DNA of 64,000 nt from Xenopus tropicalis. Taxonomy: Eukaryota; Chordata; Amphibia; Anura; Pipidae. Under the pieces are notes generated by a model. That model saw only the letters and a program-made list of their open reading frames with translations. It was not told the origin of the DNA and did no database searches. The position numbers were made by a program, and so were the translations under genes. The stretch covers positions 69,721,764-69,785,763 of the forward strand of contig NC_030683.2 of assembly GCF_000004195.4 (NCBI RefSeq), given 5' to 3'. Every line of letters begins with the position of its first letter. Position 1 is the first letter of the stretch. Below are positions 32,197 to 43,235 of this stretch, piece after piece.

Positions 32197-33168
32197 GATT
32201 TATCATGATATGAGATTAGAGCTCACCAGAGAAAAAATAACTTTATTATTATTATTAACATTTATTTATAAAGCGCCAACATATTCCGCAGCTCTGTACA
32301 ATAAGTGGGTTTCATACACTGGACATACAGAGTAACATATAAAGCAATCAATAACCGATACAAGAGGTGAAGAGAGCCCTGCCCAAAAGAGCTTACAATC
32401 TACAAGGAGAAAGGGTTGAGACACAAGGTGTGGGAACGGGCATGACCAGAGTTGTCAGAGGTGTGGCACAGGATATTGCTTTTAGCAGCACACTGAGGTT
32501 ATGTTAAACTAGATTAGGGTAAGCTTCTCTAAATAAATGAGTTTTTAGAGATCTCTTGAAGGCAGAGAGATTGGGAGAGTCTGACAGATTGTGGGAGCGA
32601 ATTCCAGAGAAGGGGGGCAGCCCTTGTAAAGTCTGAATGCGAGCGTGTGAGGAGGGAATGAGAGAGGAGTTGAGGAGCAGGTCAGTAGAGGAGGGTAACA
32701 AGGCGGGTTGGATGGTATCTAGAGATGAGTTCAGAGATGTAGGGTGGGGCAGAGTTATGGACTGCTTTGAATGTGAGAGTCAGAAGGTGTAATTTTATCC
32801 TGGATGGTAGGGGAAGCCAGTGCAGGGATTGGCAGAGTGTCACGCCAGAGGAGGAGCGGTTGGAGAGGTGTATGAGCCTGGCAGCCGTATTCATTATGGA
32901 CTGGAGAGGGGACAGTCTTTGGAGGGGAAGGCCAATTAATTGGGAGTTACAGTAGTCCAGGCGAGATATTATAAGAGAGTGAATAAGAATTTTGGCAGCA
33001 TCTTGGGTGATAAATGATCGTATTTTGGAAATATTTCTTAGGTGAAATAGAAAGAACTTACTTTCTGTTTATTCCTATGGGATTTTTAAAAGCGTATTCA
33101 TCAGTGGGTGAAAGTTAGAGTGAGCTCTAATCGTACATTTTGATAAAATAACCCCTGAAGTAAAAATT
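32197..33168. mobile_element. MITE split by an L2 LINE
   Basis: Left: TTTATCATGATATGAGATTAGAGCTCACC at 32198-32226. Right: GAGTGAGCTCTAATCGTACATTTTGATAAAATAACCCC, its imperfect inverse, at 33118-33155. The L2 fragment 32244-33060 lies between the two arms, so either it inserted into the MITE or the MITE moved it. Confidence 0.6.
32244..33060 (-). pseudogene. L2-type LINE, RT C-terminus and 3' end
   Basis: Minus-strand translation in several frames gives FHLRNISKIRSFITQDAAK, then SLIISRLDYCNSQLIGLPL, MNTAARLIHLSNRSSSGVT, SLHWLPLPSRIKLHLLTLTF and KAVHNSAPPYISELI, the thumb/C-terminal region of L2 and related LINE reverse transcriptases, ending SAFKRSLKTHLFREAY. The 3' UTR (GATTGTAAGCTCTTTTGGGC, AGCGCTTTATAAAT-like) ends in an (ATA)n tail at 32244-32262, typical for this clade. 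Broken by frameshifts, 5'-truncated. The catalytic YxDD region is not present. Confidence 0.85.
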
Positions 33169-33536
33169 GGTTTATTTAGTCTGATCGTGACTATCATAAA
33201 GATCTTTCTACTTTAAAGGACAAAGATAGGCAAACACATTTATTGCTGCTCAGTTCACAAGGAAGAGATTGGGGAAAAATTTATAAAGTAATGTTCTGCC
33301 ATAAAGTATGCCATACCAGCATGTTTTTGAAGAGATGCACTTTGATAATTATCACTGAAAGTGCCTAGAAGTATGCTTGGCAGATATCCTTCCCTGAATG
33401 TGGTCAGTGGTCAGAAATTCTTTTGTTTTTTCAAACCCTGCAGCTTAATGATATTGGCAGTCCCTTGCCAAATTGCTGCTATAGATCCCATTTATTTGCT
33501 CATTCTTAATGCTCCTTTCCCCATCTGCAAGACATA
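33169..33536. other. No gene recognised
   Basis: AT-rich, unassigned. Confidence 0.4.
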
Positions 33537-33806
33537 GGGGCAGATTTATCAAAACAAGAGTTCGAATCCCAAATAGGAAAGATTTGGATTGGAATCACCA
33601 AAATGCTTACGAAAAAATCATATTAGTCACGATAATATCGTATTGGAGATCCGAAAATCACAAAATTTTGTACCGAACGTTTGTAAACAGCGACAAAATC
33701 GATCTGATCTGAAAAAGTTGCGAAAGCACCGTAAAAGTCGCAGAAAATACGATTGGACCGATCGAACGAACGCTTGGAGCATTCGTGGATAAGTAGATGT
33801 GCCCCC
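33537..33806. mobile_element. GGGGCAGATTTATCAA-type MITE
   Basis: It starts GGGGCAGATTTATCAAAACA and ends AAGTAGATGTGCCCCC. The interior TACGAAAAAATCATATTAGTC, TTTGTAAACAGCG and GATCGAACGAACGCTTGGAG is the reverse-orientation relative of 18917-19225. No coding. Confidence 0.75.
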
Positions 33807-33812
33807 TAGTCT

Positions 33813-35571
33813 TGCATAGATTGTGAATTTAAATGGTTTCCTTGACAGTTGACTTCAGTTGACACCAAATATAAAATATAATTATATTTTGTCTAACACA
33901 CTTTTTTCTAAGAAAATTAAAACCAAAATTCCAAGCTTTTCTATGATTTATGCCCTGTTTCCCCTTAATTAGTCTCTTAGCTAGAGTACATTATTTTCTT
34001 TAAAGTCGTTTTATATCACAGTGCCCAAAGCTGAACTTTATATTAAAGGTGTATTCTAGGCTACACATTTTAAAACAGGTAAAATAATATTCCCACCTAT
34101 TGCATCTACACCCATTTAAAGTCAAAGTTTTATTAGTTTTGCAGCTGCTTCCTGATATTAAGTTATGTGACTTAATAAATTGCTTACTAGTATTAGGGAG
34201 AACTGGCTGATGGATAATGATGGATAAAATTATATCACTGGGTAATAGCCTCTGAATGCTAGTCACATTGCAATGCAATGCAAATCTCTTTGGTGAACAT
34301 ATAATTATTTGTGTTTATTACATTAAAAACTTTAATCCTCACGTTAAAACATTACTGTTTTGCTTTTAAGAAATAGCTTTGGGTTATTGATATTTCTGTC
34401 AAATGATTAAAATGATTAAAATGTAAATGGCTTTGAAGGATTAATTTGATGTGTTCTAGTGATATAGGAGTTTTTTTTCAATTACAGCTTTAAAGTGAAT
34501 AATGGCTAAACTTTAATATTTCTACATTCTATTAGATACATTTATTTTCTAGTTAAACCAAAGGGCCAGGACATGGCCTTATTGTGGCATGCAGCCTTTG
34601 CCATTCCTTAGGGGTGGAAGGGGCCTGTGCAGAAGTGAATAATGTTATTAAATGTAAATGTGCTTCTGTCACACATCCTTCCTTTCCACCTAAACAGATT
34701 TTGAAATAATTTCAGTCTCTACTTCCAGGAAATGACCACCTTCTTAGTGAACTGTGATGAATGGTAAGAAATCACTAAGTGCCAAATTCAGCCCTGTGAA
34801 ATCTATGAAAACTCTTAATGCGTGATACCTGAAAATGTGTAAATGTTGCCCACCTCCCAACAAATTATTTCAGCAAAGCTTGGAAACTGAATTTAGTTCA
34901 GCTTTGACTGCAGGGAGGTGATTAAAGGAATAATGCTTGTCTGAATTAGGTGTGAGCTGGCAGAAAAAGGTAGTTTCCAAGCATTATCAGCCAGTTTGAC
35001 ACTTTAGCAATATGTTTCATTGCATTAAGATCTACACATGGCTCCAAGTTTTGCTAATTTGCACACGTTCCATCCCCACAGAGAATAATTGATTTTGCAC
35101 ACGTAATGCCTTTCTATTGTATGTATTAACACATACTATTTATGTATAGTCAGCCTCCCAGATGCACTGGCACAAAATGATTTTTGGTTTAGGACATTTT
35201 AATCCACGCTTCCTGGCAGTTTAAAGCATTAATGGAAACACAGTGCTTGCAACCAGACTACTTCCTAACTAGATTTGGACCCTTAAGCTGTCTTTCAAAT
35301 TTGTTTCCTTAACACCTGTACTTTCATAATATTGTGGTAGCTGACTGGGATTTGTCAGTGGTGGAGATAAGCATCTCTCAGCACTTAACAGCCATTTCAA
35401 TGTTGGGACACCACCTAAGGCAGTGATGAGCTGGTTAAACAATGTGGCAGATTCTGTGATAGTTTTAATGCAAGTGTTGCTGCATTACATAAAATGTGTG
35501 AGCAGGGGCTACTTTTAATTTTTATACCAGTATAATATTTAGTACTCTACTCTTCTAGGAATGCTTTCATG
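33813..35571. other. Unique-looking DNA, possible conserved non-coding block
   Basis: No repeats recognised. The part at about 34680-35200 has balanced composition, no simple repeats, and contains words such as CATTAATGG and CAGCTTTGAC; see findings. Confidence 0.4.
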
Positions 35572-35574
35572 CCA

Positions 35575-36055
35575 CAAGAGCATTAGCAAGGTCATACAGT
35601 GATATAGAATGTTCGAGCACGGCTGTGTTCCAAGTGATCCCACAGGTGGTCATTCAGATTAAGGTCAGGATTCTGTGCAGGCCAGTCAAGTTCTTCCACT
35701 CCCTAAAACCAATGCCACTTAGCAAACCAATTCCATACCAACCTTGCATTTTGCTGAAACAGAAAATCTCCCCCAAACAGTTGAAACAAAGTAGAGTGCA
35801 CAGAGTTGTCAAGAATGTTTGTACTCTGTACCATTAGGGTTTGTGGGGTCCCTAGACTAAACTTCAAGCTTTATACTTCTAAAACTGACGCCTGGCATTG
35901 CTCTTGATAATGATAGGGTTGTGTGTGTCTTCTGTGACCATTAAAAAACCCAAGCTTCCAATTCATTTTTCTTTTGTTTACAGTGAAATTTTGGCACCTG
36001 GCATTCTGCATTGTAATTCATTCATAATTAATAAATGGCTAGACATATGTGGTTT
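35575..36055 (-). pseudogene. Tc1/mariner transposase relic
   Basis: The minus strand encodes GVEELDWPAQNPDLN...DHLWDHLEHSRAR at about 35697-35603. This is the WPAQSPDLNPIEHLW block holding the third catalytic acidic residue of Tc1/mariner transposases; the position normally Glu appears changed (NLNDHLW). Upstream pieces resembling the same nucleotide family (GCCTGGCATTGCTCTTGATA; ACCCAAGCTTCCA) lie in order to 36000. Heavily decayed, termini not found. Confidence 0.7.
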
Positions 36056-36060
36056 TAGTG

Positions 36061-37654
36061 GAAATTAGTTTTTCATGGTGTAATGTTGTTCCATCCATCC
36101 TCGCATGAATGTTAGCTGTTCATTTTAACATGCATTAGCAGCTTAGCACTGGGTGGAGTAATGAGAAAGGTTGTGACACTGGAAGTGGAAGTGAAGGGGA
36201 GGGACACACTGTGTGGAGAGAGCAGCCATGAATAAAGCTTAGTTCTACCCTGCTATCCGTGTACCAGGTTATCACACATGGTTTAAAAAAAAACTCTAGA
36301 ACCACTAAAATCAGAATGTTGATAAATCTGGCCTTGAGTGTTTCATTCAAGGACATGCAATTGAAATGCTACTGTAGAGCATAAAGAAAGCAAAATTATG
36401 TATATTTAAAATATTATTTTCAGTATAATGCTTTTGGATTGCTTTTCATGGTTTAGGCTACAACATTTAATACAATTCTTAAAAATGAGTGTTTCTTTAC
36501 AATATTACACATCATTCACATCAGTTTCTGCATCAGTGAAGCTTGCTATGTAAGGTCTCACATAAACCCACTACTGTCGATTTTACCACTAGCCAGATAA
36601 TCTTATCTATATCTAATCTTATCTTATCTATATGTTTGCAGTTTTATATAATATTCATATTACAAAATCACATTTAATAAAAAAAGGAAGTTATTGAAAA
36701 ATGAAGGCCCTGTAAATAACTGTATAAAACTGTGGTCAGAAATTTGGTAAGTATATCAAAAATAAAACAGGTACATAATGAGCACTACATAAACTATTCA
36801 TTGTGAAGCCAACTAGTAGCAGCCACTGCCGCCGTCACCACCCAATGTACAGGTTACCATTGCAAACTGTCAAATGAGTTAACAAATTTAAGTTTCATGA
36901 ATTACATGGAAGGTATTTCCTTTCTATCTGGTTTAGATAAAATGTTCCCTGAGCATTACAAAAAAATGATTACTGAGGACTAGACTAGACTTTAATCACA
37001 AATGTTCAAATAATATTATTTTAATTTATAAATCTCAGATGTTTTTCTCAGGCTCATTTAAAAAAAATCTTTATAATTTTGTGTATATTTAGTCAACTGC
37101 AGGAAAGTATATTTTTTTAACATTCTCTAAAACATTACCTTCTTATATTTAGGCTCTCTGGGGTAACCATGGCTTTATTAGGCTTCTGTCATGATGGATA
37201 TTTATACTTGAGATCATAAAAGGCAAGAGGTCATTTAGCATGCTTTCATTGCATTCAGTACTATTGGAAACCACTGATATATTTCTGTATTCACTACAAA
37301 GACATTAATTTCTCCAAGTATCAGCCCCCATGCAGAGCAGGATGTCATTGGGCACATTTAAAAGGAATAGACAGATGTGCTGAATGTAAAATGTGAAATA
37401 TTCTGGCAGTCTAATGACAGAATGATATTAGTTGCTAGTAAGGCATCAAGCAGGGTGAGTTATTGGGGCCATTCAGGTTTAAAGATAACCTTTTAACAAC
37501 GTAAATGATATATAAGATTTGGCATTCTCTTTCTTTTTATTTAATGTGCAGTAAAGCAGCTTAGTATGCAGTGGAGGCATTAAACAGCTTCTAAACCCTT
37601 ACTTGAAATATTTATACCAACAGTGACTGCACTGTGGGTAAAACTATTTCAATT
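36061..37654. other. No gene recognised
   Basis: AT-rich, with a short TCTTATC/CTATAT run near 36600-36632. 37200-37470 is complex and could be conserved; see findings. Confidence 0.4.
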
Positions 37655-38233
37655 TAGGGTTTAGAAGTATGCTCTTGATGGAACAGTGACAAAAGGCAAG
37701 AAGAAGATTTTTAGGTAGATGGTTTTTCCTCAGAACTCTCAGAAAGTACAGTCTTTGCTGCACTTTCTTTAACAGCCCCTTAGTGTTTACACTCAATGTC
37801 AGATCATCCTCCAACTCCATTCCTAGGAATTTAAACACTGAAACCCTCTCCACCTGCATTTTATCAATGATGAGTGGTTCAACGTTGGTCTTTTTTTTCC
37901 TAAAATCAATGACCAGTTCCTTGGTTTTTTCAATGTTCAGGAGCAGGTTATTGTCTTTACACCACTCTGACAGCCGTTCCACTTCATCCCTGTACTCCAT
38001 CTCACTCTCTTTTCCAGAGATAAGTCTGATCACCGTAGTATCATCCGCAAACTTAATGATTTTATTTCCAGAGTGTGTAGGAACACAATCATATGTGTAG
38101 AAAGTATATAGTAGCGGACTTAATACACAACCCTGGGGTGAGCCGGTACTTAAACATAGAGCGTTTGAGATGTGTGAGCCCAGTCTAACCCTCTGAGAGG
38201 GTCCAAGATCCAGCTACACGTAAGAGATGGAAG
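37655..38233 (-). pseudogene. Rex1-like (CR1-group) LINE reverse transcriptase fragment
   Basis: The minus strand reads, in one frame from about 38214, LDLGPSQRVRLGSHISNALC, then LSTGSPQGCVLSPLLYTFYTYD, KIIKFADDTTVIRLISGKE, WCKDNNLLLNIEKTKELVID, FKFLGMELEDDLTLSVNT and LYFLRVLRKNHLPKNLL. SPQGCVLSP and FADDTT are RT motifs B/C. The frame is open for nearly 190 residues. Both ends are missing (no endonuclease, no 3' UTR). It directly abuts the truncated Tc1 element at 38234. Confidence 0.85.
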
Positions 38234-39165
38234 ACCAGCTTTGCACATCTGGAGACTGAAATCCTTGCCCATTCTTCTTTGCAAAACAGCTCCAGCTCAG
38301 TTAGATTAGATGGACAGCGTTTGTGAACAGCAGTTTTCAGATCTTGCCACAGATTCTCGATTGGATTTAGATCTGGACTTTGACTCGGCCATTCTAACCA
38401 TTCCATTGTTGCCCTGGCTTTATGTTTAGGGTCGTTGTCCTGCTGGAAGGTGAACCTCCACCCCAGTCTCAAGTCTTTTGCAGACTCCAAGAGGTTTTCT
38501 TCCAAGATTGCCCTGTATTTGGCTCCATCCATCTTCCCATCAACTCTGACCAGCTTCCCTGTCCCTGCTGAAGGGAAGCACCCCCAGAGCATGATGCTGC
38601 CACCACCATATTTGACAGTGGGGATGGTGTGTTCAGCGTGATGTGCAGTGTTAGTTTTCCGCCACACATAGCGTTTTGCATTTTGGCCAAAAAGTTCCAT
38701 TTTGGTCTCATCTGACCAGAGCACCTTCTTCCACATGTTTGCTGTGTCCCCCACATGGCTTGTGGCAAACTGCAAACGGGACTTATTATGGTTTTCTGTT
38801 AACAATGGCTTTCTTCTTGCCACTCTTCCATAAAGGCCAACTTTGTGCAGTGCACGACTAATAGTTGTCCTATGGACAGATTCCCCCACCTGAGCTGTAG
38901 ATCTCTGCAGCTCCCCCAGAGTCACCATGGGCCTCTTGGCTGCATTTCTGATCAGTGCTCTCCTTGTTCGGCCTGTGAGTTTAGGTGGACGGCCTTGTCT
39001 TGGTAGGGTTACAGTTGTGCCATACTCCTTCCATTTCTGAATGATCGCTTGAACAGTGCTCCGTGGGATGTTCAAGGCTTTGGAAATCTTTTTGTAGCCT
39101 AAGCCTCCTTTAAATTTCTCAATAACTTTATCCCTGACCAGTCTGGTGTGTTCTTTGGACTTCAT
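38185..39165 (-). CDS. Tc1-like transposase, open but with a catalytic-core deletion and foreign C-terminus
   Basis: The ORF has 326 codons and no internal stops. Residues 1-120: paired HTH DNA-binding region (KKISKALNIPRSTVQAII; GRPPKL hook at 58-63; HRTTISRALHKVGL at 98-111). Residues 149-273: DDE core with D152 (VLWSDET), D243 (FQQDND) and E270 (NPIENLW). Tc1 enzymes normally have 34 residues between the second D and the E. Here there are 26, because eight codons between TMEWL and EWPSQSP are missing. From residue 312 the family C-terminus (about 30 residues) is replaced by translated antisense LINE DNA. The start is the MKSKEHTR methionine standard in the family. Probably inactive, despite the clean frame. 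Confidence 0.92.
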   Translation of the reverse strand: MKSKEHTRLVRDKVIEKFKGGLGYKKISKALNIPRSTVQAIIQKWKEYGTTVTLPRQGRPPKLTGRTRRALIRNAAKRPMVTLGELQRSTAQVGESVHRTTISRALHKVGLYGRVARRKPLLTENHNKSRLQFATSHVGDTANMWKKVLWSDETKMELFGQNAKRYVWRKTNTAHHAEHTIPTVKYGGGSIMLWGCFPSAGTGKLVRVDGKMDGAKYRAILEENLLESAKDLRLGWRFTFQQDNDPKHKARATMEWLEWPSQSPDLNPIENLWQDLKTAVHKRCPSNLTELELFCKEEWARISVSRCAKLVFHLLRVAGSWTLSEG

Positions 39166-39534
39166 GGTGTTGTTGCTCCCAATATTCTCTTAGACAACCT
39201 CTGAGGCCATCACAGAGCAGCTGTATTTGTACTGACATTAGATTACACACAGGTGCACTCTATTTAGTCATTAGCACTCATCAGGCAATGTCTATGGGCA
39301 ACTGACTGCACTCAGACCAAAGGGGACTGAATAATTACGCACACCCCACTTTGCAGTTATTTATTTGTAAAAAATGTTTGGAATCATGTATGATTTTCGT
39401 TCCACTTCTCACGTGTACACCACTTTGTATTGGTCTTTCACGTGGAATTCCAATAAAATTGATTCATGTTTGTGGCTGTAATGTGACAAAATGTGGAAAA
39501 GTTCAAGGGGGCCGAATACTTATGCAAGCCAATG
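38234..39534 (-). mobile_element. Tc1-like DNA transposon, 3'-truncated
   Basis: The right terminus CATTGGCTTGCATAAGTATT (minus strand) begins next to TA at 39535-39536, the target dinucleotide. A roughly 370-base leader with the long terminal repeat precedes the transposase. The other terminus is gone: homology stops at RCAKLV (about 38234) and LINE sequence follows. It cannot transpose by itself as it stands. Confidence 0.88.
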
Positions 39535-39536
39535 TA

Positions 39537-41034
39537 GTTTGTGCCAGTACATGACAGTGTGTAATAAAACATCAGCCTAAAAAAGATTTTCCTGTTGGAT
39601 TCCAAAAATATGTCATTGTCAGGCAGGTCTTAAAAATACGCAGTGGGTTTTATAGCCGATGTATTACTGTCTAATGAACGGTATTACCACACCAGTGTGT
39701 TTTAAGTCTGCAGGATTTCTGTCCAGATCCATGAAAAACAACTAGACACATGTTATAACTTCTTTCATGATGAATGATCTGCAGCATAAAACAAGGGCCT
39801 TTGCCCACGTCACTCACCAGTATTGTAAATCATCAATAAGGTAAATCAAAATGAAATGCACTGCTTCAAATGTGTTAATTGGTAGAGTTCAGAAAGAGAG
39901 CACAGTCTAATGGGAAAACATCTGAATAATTTTAGCATGAACTCCTGCCAAAGTTCCTCAAGGGATCCAGCCTTTATTTAAAAAAAAAAACCAGAATTGT
40001 TTTGATGGAAATGTGAGATTCCTATATGCCTTTTTGTTATTTTAAAATGTTTTATTTAATTATTTCATTGCAAAAGTGGTTAAATTTTAAAGTTTTTTCT
40101 TTCTGCATCCAAATTGACACTATTATAAATAAGCACAAATAGGTATGGCAAAATAAAATATGGTAATGGGTGCAATTCTGCCCATTTTTTGTGTCCAGTG
40201 TTGGGTTTAGTGATTTTAAATGAGCCCCGTGCATTTCCATATCTGCACATTAACTGATGTAAAAGGCTAAACATAATCAATCACTTTAAGCTTACTTTCC
40301 CTGTGTTGATCCAGGGTAATACACTGAATGTGATGGTATATCACATGCTCTGTTAAAACTTGACAAGTTTTTTTATCCCCTTCTTCATCTGCATTGATGA
40401 AAAATGATGAAAAATGAACCACATTTTATATTCACAAAAGTGAAATAAATTGCCCGCCCCTCCTCTGCGGCATGCTGTAGCAATGACCAGCTTATTCACA
40501 TACTTAAAAAGAGGAAAAAATGCCAGTCTCCATGAAATATTATGAAAATGAGGTGTTGGTAGTATAGTTTAGCCAAAATATGCAAGCTCATGTCAAGGCC
40601 CCTCATTATCCTAAACCAGCTAATCAGTGTAATAAATATCATAATGCACTTAAAAGCTTTTCGAGAGTATATACTAATATGCAGTTAAACATAAAAACCA
40701 TGGCCCTTACCCTATACTAACAAATTTTTAGTGAGGCATGGCAGCTTTAAAGACCCAGTTTATTAATGTCCATCTACAGTTTAAAAGGCAGATAGAAAGG
40801 TTTTAAATATTTGTATTGTGTTGTAATATTTAGTACACTAATGTCCATATTTATGAATCCCACAGGTGCCTGTACTAAAGCCACAAGGGGCACAAAATTG
40901 CATGCCCTTTGATTGGTTCCCAAAGAGTACTTTTGTGGAGTACTTTTGTGAATTTGAAATATGGAGAAAGGTGTACAGCAGAGTAGTGTAAGGCAAAAGG
41001 GAGTCATGTACTCATAATGATATAGGTCCTTACA
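39537..41034. other. No gene recognised
   Basis: AT-rich unassigned sequence. Repeated AAAATGATGAAAAATGA near 40400 is a minor tandem. Confidence 0.4.
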
Positions 41035-41384
41035 GTTGTCTCATCTTGGATTCTGTTAGAACTGTCTGGGACAGTGCACATGCTCAGTGGGCCCTGGGCA
41101 GCAGTTGAGAAGCTAAGCTTAGGGGTTGTGGCAAAATATCAAGCAGAAAATTAGGTTGACCTGTAGTGTAAGCTGATGTTATGGGGTTAATTATTAACTT
41201 CTGATGCTAATTGCACTGGTTTCAGAGTTCCACATTATTGAGTATATTGTGTGTCAGTAACTGACAACAGCACAGAGCACGTGCACTGAATCTGCAGAAA
41301 AGAAGCCTCACTTTACTGGGGCCTTGTTGATCTCAGGCTCAGCGGAACACATACTTTGTTCAACAGGGCCAATAATAGAGATAT
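41035..41384. mobile_element. Dispersed frog repeat, unclassified
   Basis: Contains TGTCTCATCTTGGATTCTG, TGCACATGCTCAGTGGGC, AGCTAAGCTTAGG and ATCAAGCAGAAAATTAGGTT, then CTGATGCTAATTGCACTGG, which I recall as a common Xenopus interspersed sequence. No termini or coding seen. Confidence 0.4.
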
Positions 41385-41470
41385 GGAAATTAGATAACTA
41401 GATACATGGGCATCTAACCAGCAACTAGGTAGTAAGGAAGTGTAGGGATTTAAACGTATGGGTCCCTACA
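41385..41470 (-). mobile_element. Fragment of the TGTAGGGACCC LTR, 5' edge
   Basis: The minus strand starts TGTAGGGACCCATACG at 41470 and continues AAATCCCTACACTTCC and GCCCATGTATCTAGTT, paralleling the first 100 or so bases of the LTR at 63149-63927 (…TTCCCTACTTC…TCCCATGTACCTAGTT). Confidence 0.65.
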
Positions 41471-43051
41471 AGCTGTTATACATATAGATTTATTTATTGT
41501 GAACTAACAATCCATTGGTCTGGCAGGAATTGGCTGAGCTTTGCAGCAAAAGGAATTTCTGGAAATGCACATGTGAAACTTGCAATTGAATATACAGTAG
41601 ATGTATAAAATTTACAGGATCACAGTTGTAAAATATAAAACTAGAAGGATCAAAAAACAGACCATGCTTATATTTACCCTGTTACTGTAGCAACAATGAT
41701 TACCACACACATACTTCCAAGCCATTTCTGGTTACATTAATCCAAAATATATCTCTGCTTAGAGCAGGAAAATAGTTACACATTATTTAATGTTGTTGGC
41801 TGTGATTTCTTCTTGCTGCTTCAATATTTATTTATACTCCATAAATTGATCGTGACATTAATGACCTTAATCTGTGACTTGTGGAATGTGATTACTTTTA
41901 GTAATTACTCTCTAACATCACTGCACACATATGAAACAATCACAGTGTTTATAAAATGTCTACAGCCCCTTAAAGCTGTTTTCATATTTTGTTATTATTG
42001 TATTAGATGGAGAAGAAGGAGAAACAAATTCAATTCATTCCTCAATATAAATTATACTGCCAGTATAAACATTGAAAGGGTGGTTTTGATGCCAGGGTAA
42101 AATGTAAGTTTGAAAATTAGCTGCACAACCCACCTAACATGGTTAAGTAATCTAGTTAAGTTAAAAAAAGTTAACTCATCCTCTGGTTTTTCACTAATTT
42201 CCCAAACAATGCACAAGCCCTTTCTCTACTCCCTACATCCTGGATCAAGAACTCACTTCTTGCCCCACCCATCTCAAGTGATATCTTAGTAATTCCATAC
42301 TCTGCGCTGGTCTTTTAGCTTAAGTGAACACAGCCACTGTTATCCTGAGGAGTCAGAGACATACTTTCCCTCAAGGGCTTAATATATATTATTTGCAGTA
42401 TTAAACTAATATTTTCAGTGCTTAAATGTATTTATTTCTGAGATGCCCATTCTCGGCAACCTAATGTGTAGTGATGTGTATATAATTAAATCAAGTTTTT
42501 TCAAGGCCTTTTTGTGCATTCTTGGAATATTATTATATCTGAAACGTTATTGTTTAGCATTTTTGAAAACCTACTTCTCTGTTTAGTGACCTCATGCTAC
42601 AATCAATTTATTAGCCTCCTTTTACCATAAAATAGATTTTCTGGAAATCTTAATATTGTCATGTTAAGTCGCAGAATATTAGTTTTTGTTTTTTTAAAAA
42701 ACATTTTGTTGTGACATTGTGGGCACACTAAAAAATCTAACACATTGTAATCTATTATATCTGATTTATTTTACTCTGGATATTAACTTCAGGAAACTTT
42801 AACTGGGCTTTTCACGTTGTTTTATGGATCTTGCATAAAATGTTTTGTACTTTTTCTTGGGTTGGAAAAAAGAACTTAAGCAGTAATTAATAAACTCAGC
42901 AACATAGACTGTAGATAGCACTCATTGTACAGCTAAAAGAGTCCAGACACCTGCCTGTTCAACATCTCCGTTCAAAACTGAGATCCATGTAGAGGTCTTC
43001 CATTTAGTTGTGAAAATGTAACTTGAAAATTTTTTTTTTTTTTAACTTTTA
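41471..43051. other. No gene recognised
   Basis: Unassigned AT-rich DNA. Confidence 0.45.
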
Positions 43052-43235
43052 CAGGGTCGGACTAAGCTGGCAGGACACCAGGAAAAACATGGTGGTCCCT
43101 GGCCCTTGTAGGCCCCACTGACCCAGGCCTGAAACCTGCCACTTAGCCTTCCACCCTCAGCCCCCAAGAATGTGCAACAAGCTAAAGAAGTGTGTGTGTG
43201 GGGGATGGAGGGTAGAGGAGGCACGCCTGGTAGGG
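43052..43235. mobile_element. CAGGGTCGGACT-type hAT MITE, second copy
   Basis: CAGGGTCGGACTAAGCTGGC, AGGACACCAGGAAAAACATGG and TTGTAGGCCCC are collinear with 27592-27670. The right end was not resolved. Confidence 0.65.
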
